From positions 124,001 to 188,000 of the forward strand of contig BTVX01000003.1 of assembly GCA_045862995.1 (NCBI GenBank): a stretch of DNA of 64,000 nt, read 5' to 3'. A program made the position numbers and the translations under genes. Shown here piece after piece: positions 8,354 to 15,563 of this stretch (positions within the stretch are counted from its first letter, which is position 1; each line of letters opens with the position of its first letter). The notes under the pieces were generated by a model. That model saw only the letters and a list, made by a program, of their open reading frames with translations, had not been told where the DNA came from and made no database searches. The stretch is from UBA2387 sp019454665 (lineage in GTDB: Bacteria; Armatimonadota; Fimbriimonadia; Fimbriimonadales; Fimbriimonadaceae).

Positions 8354-9208
8354 TTACTGAGCCGCCCGGTAGGACTGGCAGAAGGTGTCGAGCCACTCGA
8401 GGCCGGCGGCGAAGTAGCCGTTCGGCAGCATGCTCGGAACGTAGCCCCAGTTGTTGAGCTCGTTCGCTCCACCGGCGCACGTGCGACCAAGGTCGATGCG
8501 CTGCGCGTGGCCGTCGAAGAACGTCGAGACCATGGCCTTGTGGCCCCACTTGCCGCCGCCGTAGTTGGGCGCGGCGCCGGGCCAGACGCGGGGAACGTTC
8601 GGACCCCACCAGGTCTCGCCATCGACGCAGTGGCCGTAAGTGGCGCTGGCCGCGCTGCCGTTGCAGTACGGGATGCAGACGCCGTAGTCCACCCAGACGG
8701 ATGTGGTCTCGGTGATCTGCATGACCTTTGCAGGCTCGTCGACTTGGCTGACGCTGATGCCGTTGCCGCCCCAGTCGCCGGAGAGCCAGAACGTGTTGTT
8801 CATGGAGTAACCGCGGCGGAACACGGGGTCGGCCGGAACGAAGTTGTCGGCCAGCGAGATGTACGGGTCGGACACGTCGTCGACGAACTTCGAAGCCGGG
8901 TTGGTCGAGTCGGTGTAGATGTCGGTGCTCTTCGCATAGGGGTGCGTCGAGTGCTTCCAGGAATACAGCGCGCGTCCGGGTGCCGTGGTCACGGCCACCT
9001 GATAGCGGCGATTCGGGAAGCGGTCGTCGTTATCGGCCGTGTACATCATGAGTGCCGTGCCGATCTGTTTCAGGTTGGAGATGGAGGTCGTGTTCTTCGC
9101 CGCTTGCTTCGCTTGCGCGTACACCGGGAAGAGCATGGCCGCCAGGATGGCGATGATCGCGATAACGACCAGGAGTTCAATGAGCGTAAATGCCCGAGTC
9201 TTGTTCAT
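8354..9208 (-). CDS. Type II pseudopilin-like protein with H-x8-DG motif
   Basis: 284 aa from the ATG at 9206-9208, which has GAGG 9-10 nt upstream; an in-frame ATG 15 nt earlier has no SD. The N-terminus TRAFTLIELLVVIAIIAIL has the prepilin-peptidase site (cleavage before F, here after A rather than G) and E5. Then follow FPVYAQAKQAAKNTTSISNL and a globular part. HKAMVSTFFDG near the C-terminus is the processing-associated H-x-DG motif. Sits inside a carbohydrate locus after LacI and a lipoprotein and before two glycoside-processing enzymes, so it may form a substrate-specific surface filament or secretion pseudopilus. Substrate binding is inference. Confidence 0.85.
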   Translation of the reverse strand: MNKTRAFTLIELLVVIAIIAILAAMLFPVYAQAKQAAKNTTSISNLKQIGTALMMYTADNDDRFPNRRYQVAVTTAPGRALYSWKHSTHPYAKSTDIYTDSTNPASKFVDDVSDPYISLADNFVPADPVFRRGYSMNNTFWLSGDWGGNGISVSQVDEPAKVMQITETTSVWVDYGVCIPYCNGSAASATYGHCVDGETWWGPNVPRVWPGAAPNYGGGKWGHKAMVSTFFDGHAQRIDLGRTCAGGANELNNWGYVPSMLPNGYFAAGLEWLDTFCQSYRAAQ

Positions 9209-9261
9209 GGGTTTGGACCTCATCGTCACGAGTGCGATGTTCTGTTCGGTAGAAATCGTTG

Positions 9262-9573
9262 TCATTGGCCTTGGGGCTGGCTGATCATCGGGCCGCCCCG
9301 GGGGGTCGGGTTCTTCATGTAGTCCCACTGGGTCTTGGCGACGGTCTCGTCGCCACCCCAGGCGTCGATGAACTTCTTGCGGTCGTCGGGAGTCAGCTTC
9401 TCCCAGTCGCCTTCGACCTTGTCGAAGATGGCCCGCATTTCGAAGGCGCCGGCCGTGGCCTTCTCCAAGTGCTGTTCGTCGAGTTTGGGTGTGCCCGAAT
9501 CGCACCCGGCGAGCGCGATGCCCGCCACGGCGAGAGCGGCACAGGCGATCCGGAAAGGTGTGGACTGGTTCAT
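9262..9573 (-). CDS. Small lipoprotein in the LacI locus
   Basis: 103 aa. Signal peptide with lipobox ALAGC (C24), so probably membrane-tethered after lipidation. The mature part is charged and helical (DEQHLEKATAGAFEMRAIFD, then WEKLTPDDRKKFIDAWGGDE) and ends in a Pro/Gln-rich tail. The ATG overlaps the LacI stop by 4 bp, and the pseudopilin follows 53 nt later. A lipoprotein of similar size and composition (DAKNAIDRMPPEQKIRAI) sits between a pseudopilin and a GH13 gene at 63580-63852. Function unknown. Confidence 0.75.
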   Translation of the reverse strand: MNQSTPFRIACAALAVAGIALAGCDSGTPKLDEQHLEKATAGAFEMRAIFDKVEGDWEKLTPDDRKKFIDAWGGDETVAKTQWDYMKNPTPRGGPMISQPQGQ

Positions 9574-10610
9574 AGGGCTATGGCGGATTCAACGAAGGGA
9601 ATGCTCGACGCGCGGATATCGAGCGTCGGGGGGTAAACGAGGCCGGTGCGCTCCACGGGCTCGCGTCGAGCCAGCTTGGCCAGCAACCTGGCGGCATCGC
9701 GCGCCATCGCGGAGACCGGTTGGCGGACGCTGGTCAGCGGCGGAGTCACGCGTTCGCAAGCGTCCGAGCTGTCGAAGCCGACGAGGGACACGTCGCGGGG
9801 GACCGAGATGCCCCATTCGGCAAGCTTCTGCATCAACATGAACGCCACGTCGTCGGACCACACGAACAGCGCCGTGGGGCGTCGTTCGGCGCTCATCATG
9901 CGCTGAAGCGGTTCAGCGTCATAGGACGGACCAGGGACCGTGACGACCCAATCTGGGTTGGGCGAGATTCCAGCCGTTTCCAGGGCGTCTCGGTAGCCGT
10001 TGAACCGATCGTTCGAGGCCACCGACCCGGCGGGGCCGACGATCATTCCGATGTCCTTGTGTCCCAACGAAAGCAGGTGCTGCGTCGCGATGCGGCCACC
10101 GGCGAAGTTGTCGCAGTCCACAAAGGGAACGTCGGGATCGGGAGAGCGGGAGAAGAACAGCACGCACGGAAACGAGCGGCGGAGGATCGCGCGGAGTGCG
10201 GGATCGTCTCCATCGCGCAACATCAGCACGCCGTCGACTCGCCCGTCCGTAAGCCGGTCGGCTTCCTCCTGCGCGTCCTGCACGGGCTTGGTGTGCAGCA
10301 TCAAGTCCAGCCCTTGCTCGACGCATGCCTCGCACACGCCGCGCATCGCCTCGGTGATGAACGTGGACGACGCCGTGAAGTGGTCGCTGTACTGGAAGAC
10401 GACGGCGATCGAGTCGGCCCGCTTTTGGCTCATCATCCGCGCGATGGCGGACGGGCGATAGTCGAGCGAAGCGGCAGCGGCGAGCACGCGTTGCTCGGTC
10501 TCTTCGCTGATCCGGGCTTCCTTCGTGCGGCCATTGATCACATAGCTGACGGTGACCTTGCCGACGCCGGCGAGCCTGGCGACATCTTCGATCGTGTGAC
10601 GGCGCTTCAT
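9570..10610 (-). CDS. LacI-family transcriptional regulator
   Basis: 346 aa from the ATG at 10608-10610. The N-terminal helix-turn-helix is textbook (TIEDVARLAGVGKVTVSYVI, residues 4-23), followed by a hinge with PSAIARMM and a periplasmic-binding-like sensor domain (VDGVLMLRD, DNFAGGRIATQHLLSLGH, SLVGFDSSDACERVTPPLTS). It likely represses this locus and itself: an imperfect palindrome of LacI type lies directly in front of the start codon, under a good sigma-70 promoter. Genes behind it, in order, are lipoprotein, pseudopilin, GH144 and GH94, so the effector is probably a glucan-derived sugar. Confidence 0.92.
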   Translation of the reverse strand: MKRRHTIEDVARLAGVGKVTVSYVINGRTKEARISEETEQRVLAAAASLDYRPSAIARMMSQKRADSIAVVFQYSDHFTASSTFITEAMRGVCEACVEQGLDLMLHTKPVQDAQEEADRLTDGRVDGVLMLRDGDDPALRAILRRSFPCVLFFSRSPDPDVPFVDCDNFAGGRIATQHLLSLGHKDIGMIVGPAGSVASNDRFNGYRDALETAGISPNPDWVVTVPGPSYDAEPLQRMMSAERRPTALFVWSDDVAFMLMQKLAEWGISVPRDVSLVGFDSSDACERVTPPLTSVRQPVSAMARDAARLLAKLARREPVERTGLVYPPTLDIRASSIPFVESAIAL

Positions 10611-10628
10611 TGCTGAACCGTTTCTGCA
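10611..10628 (-). promoter_or_regulatory. Probable LacI-type operator
   Basis: Read on the minus strand this is TGCAGAAACGGTTCAGCA, an 18-bp imperfect palindrome (7 of 9 pairs) centred on CG, the usual layout of LacI-family sites. It abuts the LacI start codon and covers the expected transcription start, so binding would block both initiation and the translation start region. Confidence 0.6.
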
Positions 10629-10632
10629 ACCC

Positions 10633-10661
10633 ATTGTACAACGACTTTTGCCGTTTGCCAA
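10633..10661 (-). promoter_or_regulatory. Sigma-70 promoter of the LacI-led operon
   Basis: On the minus strand TTGGCA and TACAAT are separated by exactly 17 nt. The predicted start falls a few bases inside the operator at 10611-10628, leaving a leader of about 15 nt. Confidence 0.7.
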
Positions 10662-10787
10662 CCCCTTTCTGAAGAATTTCGCATGGGCTCACCCGGGACG
10701 CGCGATGGGGGAGCGGGTATCCTAACGTCCGGTTTCTCGTGGGAGGCTGGGTTTGCCCCGGCCGCCATACGACCACAGGAGACGACC

Positions 10788-11501
10788 ATGCGAAAGAACA
10801 TCAAGAAAGAGCGGCACTCGCCGCGATTCGTCACGCTGACCGCCAAGGTCGAGAAAGACAAGCTCCACGGAGTCGACGAGGCCATCGACCTCGTCAAGCA
10901 GACCGCCACCGCCAAGTTCGTCGAAAGCGTCGACATGGCCGTTCGGCTCGGGATCGATCCCCGCAAGGGCGACCAGAACGTGCGCGGCATCACCAACCTT
11001 CCCCACGGCACCGGCAAGACCAAGAAGGTCGCCGTGCTCGCCAAGGGCGATCTGGCCGCAGCAGCCGAAGGCGCGGGTGCCGACAAGGTGGGCGCCGAAG
11101 AGCTGATCACCGAAATCCAGAACGGCTGGCGCGACTTCGACGTGCTGCTCGCCACGACCGATATGGCCCCGCAACTCGGCAAGATCGGCCGCGCGCTCGG
11201 CCCCCGAACGCCGAACAAGCGCAACGGAACGGTTACGGACGACATCGCCACCGCTGTCAAGGAAATCAAGGGTGCGAGCCGCGTCGAGTACCGCGCGGAC
11301 AAGGAAGGCGTCGTCCACCTCGGCATCGGCAAGGTGAACTTTTCCAACGAGCAGATCCGCGAGAACATGCACGCCGCGATGGACGCGTTGGTCAAGGCCA
11401 AGCCGTCTTCGGCCAAGGGCCGCTACGTGCAGTCGGTGACGCTGAGCAGCACGATGGGCCCCGGCATCAAGCTGGACCCCGTCGAAGCCGCCAAGGTCTG
11501 A
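10788..11501 (+). CDS. rplA: Ribosomal protein L1
   Basis: 237 aa; the ATG has AGGAG 6-7 nt upstream. L1 binds 23S rRNA at the L1 stalk and often represses its own operon. Clear blocks are DQNVRGITNLPHGTGKTKKV, FDVLLATTDM, LGKIGRALGPR, GVVHLGIGKVNF and KGRYVQSVTLSSTMGPG. Odd points: the highly conserved LGPRGLMPNPKxGTVT loop is shortened by two residues to LGPRTPNKRNGTVT without loss of frame, and the gene is alone, without rplK in front or rplJ/rplL behind. It is divergent from the LacI operon and convergent with scpB 11 nt away. A second copy elsewhere cannot be excluded. Confidence 0.93.
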   Translation: MRKNIKKERHSPRFVTLTAKVEKDKLHGVDEAIDLVKQTATAKFVESVDMAVRLGIDPRKGDQNVRGITNLPHGTGKTKKVAVLAKGDLAAAAEGAGADKVGAEELITEIQNGWRDFDVLLATTDMAPQLGKIGRALGPRTPNKRNGTVTDDIATAVKEIKGASRVEYRADKEGVVHLGIGKVNFSNEQIRENMHAAMDALVKAKPSSAKGRYVQSVTLSSTMGPGIKLDPVEAAKV

Positions 11502-11512
11502 GCCCCGCCCGG

Positions 11513-12088
11513 CTAATCCACGTCCAACGCCAGTTGGCTGAAGTCCTGGCCGCCCTCCACTTCGGGGAGTTCGGCCAGATTGTCCAGGCTGAACTGGTGC
11601 AGGAACTGCTGGGTCGTCCCGTAAAGCAACGGACGGCCCGGCGTGTCTTTCCGCCCGACTTCCTTGATCAGGCCCCGTTCGACCAGCGCCCTCACGCCGT
11701 AGTCGCTCTGCACGCCGCGAATGCGCTCGATGTCCGCCTGAGCCACCGGCTGGCGGTAGGCCACGATGGCCAGCACCTCCATCAGGCTGCGCGAGAGCCG
11801 GGTGCGCTGGGGCTTGAGGAAGTGGTCAATCAGTTCGTCGAACTCGGGGCGGGTGCACATCTGGTAGCCCCCCGCGATCCGGATCACGCGGACGGCGGAC
11901 CCCGTGTCGAACCTCGCGTTGAGCAGTTCGATGCCCTCTTCGGCGACGCCCTCTGGGACTCGGAGCATCTGGGCCAACAGGGGCAGGCTCACGGGCGCCT
12001 CGGCGACGAACAGAATCGCCTCGATGCGCGAGACGAGATCGGGCTCGGCGCGAACCAAGGGCGCTTCGATCTCCGGAGCCGTGGACAT
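11513..12088 (-). CDS. scpB: Segregation and condensation protein B
   Basis: 191 aa. ScpB is the winged-helix kleisin-associated subunit of SMC-ScpAB, which compacts and separates chromosomes. Typical blocks are RIEAILFVAEAPVSLPLLAQ, the first winged helix with GGYQMCTRPEF, SLMEVLAIVAYRQPVAQADI and the second wing LVERGLIKEVGRKDTPGRP with LYGTTQQFL. ScpA is not adjacent. A TAGCAT box ends 4 nt before the ATG and no SD is visible, so the mRNA may be leaderless. Confidence 0.93.
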   Translation of the reverse strand: MSTAPEIEAPLVRAEPDLVSRIEAILFVAEAPVSLPLLAQMLRVPEGVAEEGIELLNARFDTGSAVRVIRIAGGYQMCTRPEFDELIDHFLKPQRTRLSRSLMEVLAIVAYRQPVAQADIERIRGVQSDYGVRALVERGLIKEVGRKDTPGRPLLYGTTQQFLHQFSLDNLAELPEVEGGQDFSQLALDVD

Positions 12089-12124
12089 GCTGATGCTAAA
12101 GACGGCTCAACCGCCCCGGCAGCC

Positions 12125-12586
12125 TCAGCAACCGTCGGGCGGGGGAGGGGGCGGGTTGCCCGTGTTGGTCACGAACACCGAGGCGGGCAGGTTCGTCGTC
12201 ACGTCGGCAGCCACCGTGGGCAACGGCGCTTCGCAAAGCGCGATCAGCGGCGAATAGGATTTGCCTTGGTACTTGAACTGCCGATAGTACGTGCGTGAGC
12301 CCGCCGGCGGCTCGACGGAGAACTTGGTCGCCGACGTGGTGGTGGGGACGCGGAAGTTGCCTGCGGCATCGGTGGTGGCTTGGCCGACCATCGTGCCGAC
12401 GGGGTCGTAAAGGCGGACGATGATGCCCGCCGCTCCGCCGCCGGTGCGGTCGTCCAGCACTCGGCCCGCGACCGCCGTGCCCGTCGGCGTTCCGCCGGTC
12501 CCGCCTCCGCCACCGCCTCCGCCCCCGCAACCGAACAGGAGGCAGAGCGCGACGACGAATGCGGCGATGGGTTTGAGAACGGCCAT
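12125..12586 (-). CDS. Lipoprotein with a carboxypeptidase-regulatory-like Ig fold
   Basis: 153 aa from the ATG at 12584-12586. Signal peptide with lipobox LLFGC (C20), followed by nine glycines as a flexible spacer. The remainder (AVAGRVLDDRTGGGAAGIIV, DAAGNFRVPT, KFSVEPPAG) looks like a carboxypeptidase-D regulatory or SdrD-B type beta-sandwich used as a surface building block; the C-terminus is GNPPPPPPDGC. A TACAAT box lies 16 nt before the start. Role unknown. Confidence 0.65.
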   Translation of the reverse strand: MAVLKPIAAFVVALCLLFGCGGGGGGGGGTGGTPTGTAVAGRVLDDRTGGGAAGIIVRLYDPVGTMVGQATTDAAGNFRVPTTTSATKFSVEPPAGSRTYYRQFKYQGKSYSPLIALCEAPLPTVAADVTTNLPASVFVTNTGNPPPPPPDGC

Positions 12587-12778
12587 GGTGCGGGTCGGGG
12601 TTATTGTACCGACACGGGTCTGACGTCGCGCCCGGCGGAGGGTTACTCGGGGAGCCCGGGCACGAAGCCGCCACGAAAGCCGCAAGAACCTGGTAGAGCA
12701 ACGGGCGACGCGGGACCGATGATTCTACTGTCCCGTCCTGGCAATCCCACCTGCCAAGGCGCGGAGGAATCGGGCCCA

Positions 12779-13636
12779 ATGTTTCTCATCATCGGTTTCG
12801 TGATCGTCTTCGGCGCCGTTATCGGCGGCTACGTCATGCACCATGGCGAGATCGGCGTGCTGATCCAGATCAGCGAGTTCATCATCATCGGCGGCGCGGG
12901 CCTCGGCGCGTTTATCGCGGCGAACGGCATGAAGAACTTCTCCGCCGCCATCAAGAGCACGCTTGGCGTCCTCAAGCCCGACCCCTACACGAAGCAGCTC
13001 TACTTGGACACGCTGAAGATGATGTTCCAACTCTTCAACATCGCCCGCAAAGAAGGGCTGCTGGGCCTGGAAAAGCACGTCGAGAAGCCCGAGGAGAGCG
13101 ACGTGATGAAGAACTACCCCGGCTTCCTGAACAACCACCACGCCGTGGCTTTCTTCTGCGACACGATGAAGGTCATCCTCACCGGCGCGGTCGGGCCGCA
13201 CGATCTGTCCGAGATGATGGAGATTGACCTGGAGACCGCCCACAAGGAGGCCCACACCCCCATTCACGCCGTCCAGACCGTGGGCGACGCGATGCCGGGC
13301 TTCGGCATCGTCGCCGCCGTTTTGGGCGTCATCATCACGATGGGCAAAATCGGCGGCGATGCGGCGGTCATCGGCAAGTCGGTCGCGGCCGCCCTGGTCG
13401 GAACGTTCATCGGCATCTTGCTCGCCTACGGCGTGTTCGGTCCGCTGGCTCGGGCCATGGAGTTGCGGCTGGACAAGGAGCACGCCTACATGAACGCCCT
13501 GCGTTACGCCCTGTTCTCGTTCGCGCGCGGCGAATCGCCGATCACGTGCATCGAGTTCGCCCGCCGCAACGTGGAACCCGACTCCCGCCCCGGCTTCGCC
13601 GAGATGGAGACTTACGTCAAAGAGAAGGCGGCGTAA
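12779..13636 (+). CDS. motA: Flagellar motor stator protein MotA
   Basis: 285 aa; the ATG is preceded by GGAGGAA about 10 nt upstream. MotA forms the proton channel ring with MotB. Four membrane segments are seen: FLIIGFVIVFGAVIGGYVM, a second near 30-50, and the diagnostic pair PGFGIVAAVLGVIITMG and LVGTFIGILLAYGVFGPLA. The cytoplasmic loop between them (about 85-165) has the expected length. MotB, normally next in the operon, is absent: a VapBC module on the opposite strand begins 12 nt after the stop. No other flagellar gene is in the window. Confidence 0.92.
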   Translation: MFLIIGFVIVFGAVIGGYVMHHGEIGVLIQISEFIIIGGAGLGAFIAANGMKNFSAAIKSTLGVLKPDPYTKQLYLDTLKMMFQLFNIARKEGLLGLEKHVEKPEESDVMKNYPGFLNNHHAVAFFCDTMKVILTGAVGPHDLSEMMEIDLETAHKEAHTPIHAVQTVGDAMPGFGIVAAVLGVIITMGKIGGDAAVIGKSVAAALVGTFIGILLAYGVFGPLARAMELRLDKEHAYMNALRYALFSFARGESPITCIEFARRNVEPDSRPGFAEMETYVKEKAA

Positions 13637-13648
13637 GCGGTGGGGTTC

Positions 13649-14077
13649 TCACAGCACCAAGAGATTCTCAGGCTTGGCTGCGGGAACAGCTACGGTGGAG
13701 ACGCGGGTGTCGAGCGTGACCAAGCAACCTCCCCGATTCACGGCCAGCGCCAACAGGTAAATGTCCGTCAGTTGCTTCGAGGTCACCAAACGACTGCGAT
13801 CGAAATGCTTGGCGTCCAGCAGACTCAGATCGTCCGGCCAGAACTGGTGGTGAGAACTTCCGCAAGCCTCGGACAATAGGATCACGGCCGCCTGGACGCT
13901 CAAGCCCTGCCGGTAGCCGCTGTGGGACACGATCCGGATGAAGCCGTTCTGCGTGGTTGGGCAGGAGGCCCAACTCGGAGTCGCTAGGCCACGCAACCAC
14001 GACATCGCCTTCCCGTGATGCACATGCTCCGAATCCAGGAGTGCGAGGAGCACGTTGACGTCCAGCAGAAACCTCAA
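13649..14077 (-). CDS. vapC: PIN-domain toxin, VapC-like
   Basis: 142 aa. PIN ribonuclease fold: LLDVNVLLALL (D6), TTQNGFIRIVS (Q43 where other PIN groups have Glu, usual in this subgroup as far as I recall), LTDIYLLALAV (D104 region) and VTLDTRV. Type II toxins of this kind cleave tRNA or rRNA. Its ATG overlaps the antitoxin stop by 4 bp. The module lies tail-to-tail with motA, 12 nt away. Confidence 0.85.
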   Translation of the reverse strand: MRFLLDVNVLLALLDSEHVHHGKAMSWLRGLATPSWASCPTTQNGFIRIVSHSGYRQGLSVQAAVILLSEACGSSHHQFWPDDLSLLDAKHFDRSRLVTSKQLTDIYLLALAVNRGGCLVTLDTRVSTVAVPAAKPENLLVL

Positions 14078-14313
14078 ATCCCCTCCTCGGCTCGTATTCG
14101 GTCGATGAGTTCCTGAGTGATCACTACGCCTCGCGGGGGTAGCGGACGAAAGCCAATGTAGCCCTCGGGCGATGCGATCTCAGGTTGCTCGCGAGACAGT
14201 AGAGCCTTGCGAACCAATTCCGAAACGACCCGGCCCGCAGACTTTCGCTCCCGCTCGCCCAGCTCGCGAACGGCCGCAAGAACGTCCTCGTCAATGTCAA
14301 GCGTGGTGCGCAT
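14074..14313 (-). CDS. vapB: Ribbon-helix-helix antitoxin, VapB-like
   Basis: 79 aa. N-terminal ribbon-helix-helix MRTTLDIDEDVLAAVRELGE followed by RVVSELVRKAL; the C-terminal half (GFRPLPPRGVVITQELID) would wrap the toxin. First gene of the pair, overlapping vapC by 4 bp. No SD: a TAGCAT box sits 7 nt upstream of the ATG, so the mRNA is probably leaderless. Confidence 0.85.
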   Translation of the reverse strand: MRTTLDIDEDVLAAVRELGERERKSAGRVVSELVRKALLSREQPEIASPEGYIGFRPLPPRGVVITQELIDRIRAEEGI

Positions 14314-14320
14314 GCATATG

Positions 14321-14326
14321 ATGCTA
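14321..14326 (-). promoter_or_regulatory. -10 box TAGCAT in front of vapB
   Basis: TAGCAT ends 7 nt before the vapB ATG, the same spacing as at several other leaderless-looking starts here. Confidence 0.4.
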
Positions 14327-14375
14327 CCGCATCATCTCATCGTGCTCATGGCCCATCCGCCGCTTTCTCCTCGGC

Positions 14376-15467
14376 TCACCCCATCGGGTCTACGTGCGGG
14401 TAGCTGCCCAGAATCGTGGTTTCGAGGGTGAACTCCTTCAGCGTCTCGATGCCCGCCGCGAGGTTGGCGTCCGATCGGTGGCCGGTGCAATCCACGTAGA
14501 AGATGTACTCGAACGAAGCCCTTTGCGCCGGGCGCGATTCGATCATCATCAGGTTGATCTGGTGCTGCTCCAAGGCCCCAAGCGCCCGGTACAGTTCGCC
14601 GGGCCGGTTGCGAAGGTTGAACATCAGCGAAGTCTTGTCCTTCCCGGTCTTGGCGGGCTCGTTGTAGCCCACGACCAAGAACCGCGTGCGGTTCTGGGGG
14701 TTGTCTTCGATGTGCTCGACCAGAATCGGGATGCCGACGGTCTCGGCGCCCAGTTTGTTGACGATCGCTGCCCCTTTGGGGTCTTGGATGGCGCGTTCGG
14801 CGGCCTTCGCCGTCGGGACGACCTCGACCAGTTCGGCGTTGGGCAGGTTGCCGCGCAGCCACCGCTTGCACTGCTGACGGGGCTGCGGCCCGGCATAGAC
14901 GCGCTCGACGCCCTCCAGGGAGACGGCCAGGGTCGCCAAGTGGTGGTGGATCGGCACGTACGTCTCGGCGCAGATCTTCACGTTGGTCTGCGGGAACATG
15001 TCCAGCGTCTCGGGCACGACGCCCGCCAGCGAATTCTCCACGGGCACCACGCCGTAGTCCGCCAATCCGTGCTCGACCTGCAGAAACACGTCCTCGATGG
15101 AATCCACGGGCAGCAGGTTGCTGCTGGTGCCGAACGTTTGCAGCGTCGCCATGTGCGAAAACGTGCCCGGCGGCCCCCAAAACGCGGCGGTCAGGGGTTG
15201 CTCGGCGGCGCGCGCCGCGCTGATGATCTCGCGGAACACGGCCACCAACTGCCCTCCCTTGAGCGGGCCGGGATTGATCAGCATCAGCTTTTCTTGGATC
15301 GCCCGCTCGCGCTCGGGGGTGAAAAACGGCCGGCCGTCGCGCCCCTTGATCGCGCCGATCTCCATCGCGCATTCTGTTCGGCGGCTGAGCAACTTCACGA
15401 GGTGCTCGTCAATGGCGTCAATCTCTTGGCGCACTTGTTCCAGGGATCGCTTGGACGTCTCAGACAT
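14376..15467 (-). CDS. pheA: Bifunctional chorismate mutase / prephenate dehydratase
   Basis: 363 aa from the ATG at 15465-15467; the reading frame is open for 1.9 kb more but only antisense to the transporter gene. Residues 1-85 are an AroQ chorismate mutase (EIDAIDEHLVKLLSRRTECA, R and K residues as expected); 90-275 are prephenate dehydratase with FWGPPGTFSHMA, PVENSLAGVVPETLD and the catalytic NRTRFLVV; 285-363 are a regulatory ACT domain with GALEQHQIN and ESRP, the phenylalanine-binding motif. It converts chorismate to phenylpyruvate and is expected to be inhibited by phenylalanine. aroA is 26 kb away in this window. Confidence 0.95.
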   Translation of the reverse strand: MSETSKRSLEQVRQEIDAIDEHLVKLLSRRTECAMEIGAIKGRDGRPFFTPERERAIQEKLMLINPGPLKGGQLVAVFREIISAARAAEQPLTAAFWGPPGTFSHMATLQTFGTSSNLLPVDSIEDVFLQVEHGLADYGVVPVENSLAGVVPETLDMFPQTNVKICAETYVPIHHHLATLAVSLEGVERVYAGPQPRQQCKRWLRGNLPNAELVEVVPTAKAAERAIQDPKGAAIVNKLGAETVGIPILVEHIEDNPQNRTRFLVVGYNEPAKTGKDKTSLMFNLRNRPGELYRALGALEQHQINLMMIESRPAQRASFEYIFYVDCTGHRSDANLAAGIETLKEFTLETTILGSYPHVDPMG

Positions 15468-15563
15468 GGGCGGAATTCCAGCGCGGACGGCAGTCGCCTT
15501 TGACGCATCTCGCAGATTGATTATGACGTTGCGCGGCGCCCGGCTCGTGCGCCATGCTACGCC

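Noticed and set aside
13949..13951. Inactive VapC because Gln replaces an active-site Glu
   Set aside because: TTQNGF-like sequences with Gln are usual in this PIN subgroup as far as I recall, so it is not a sign of decay.
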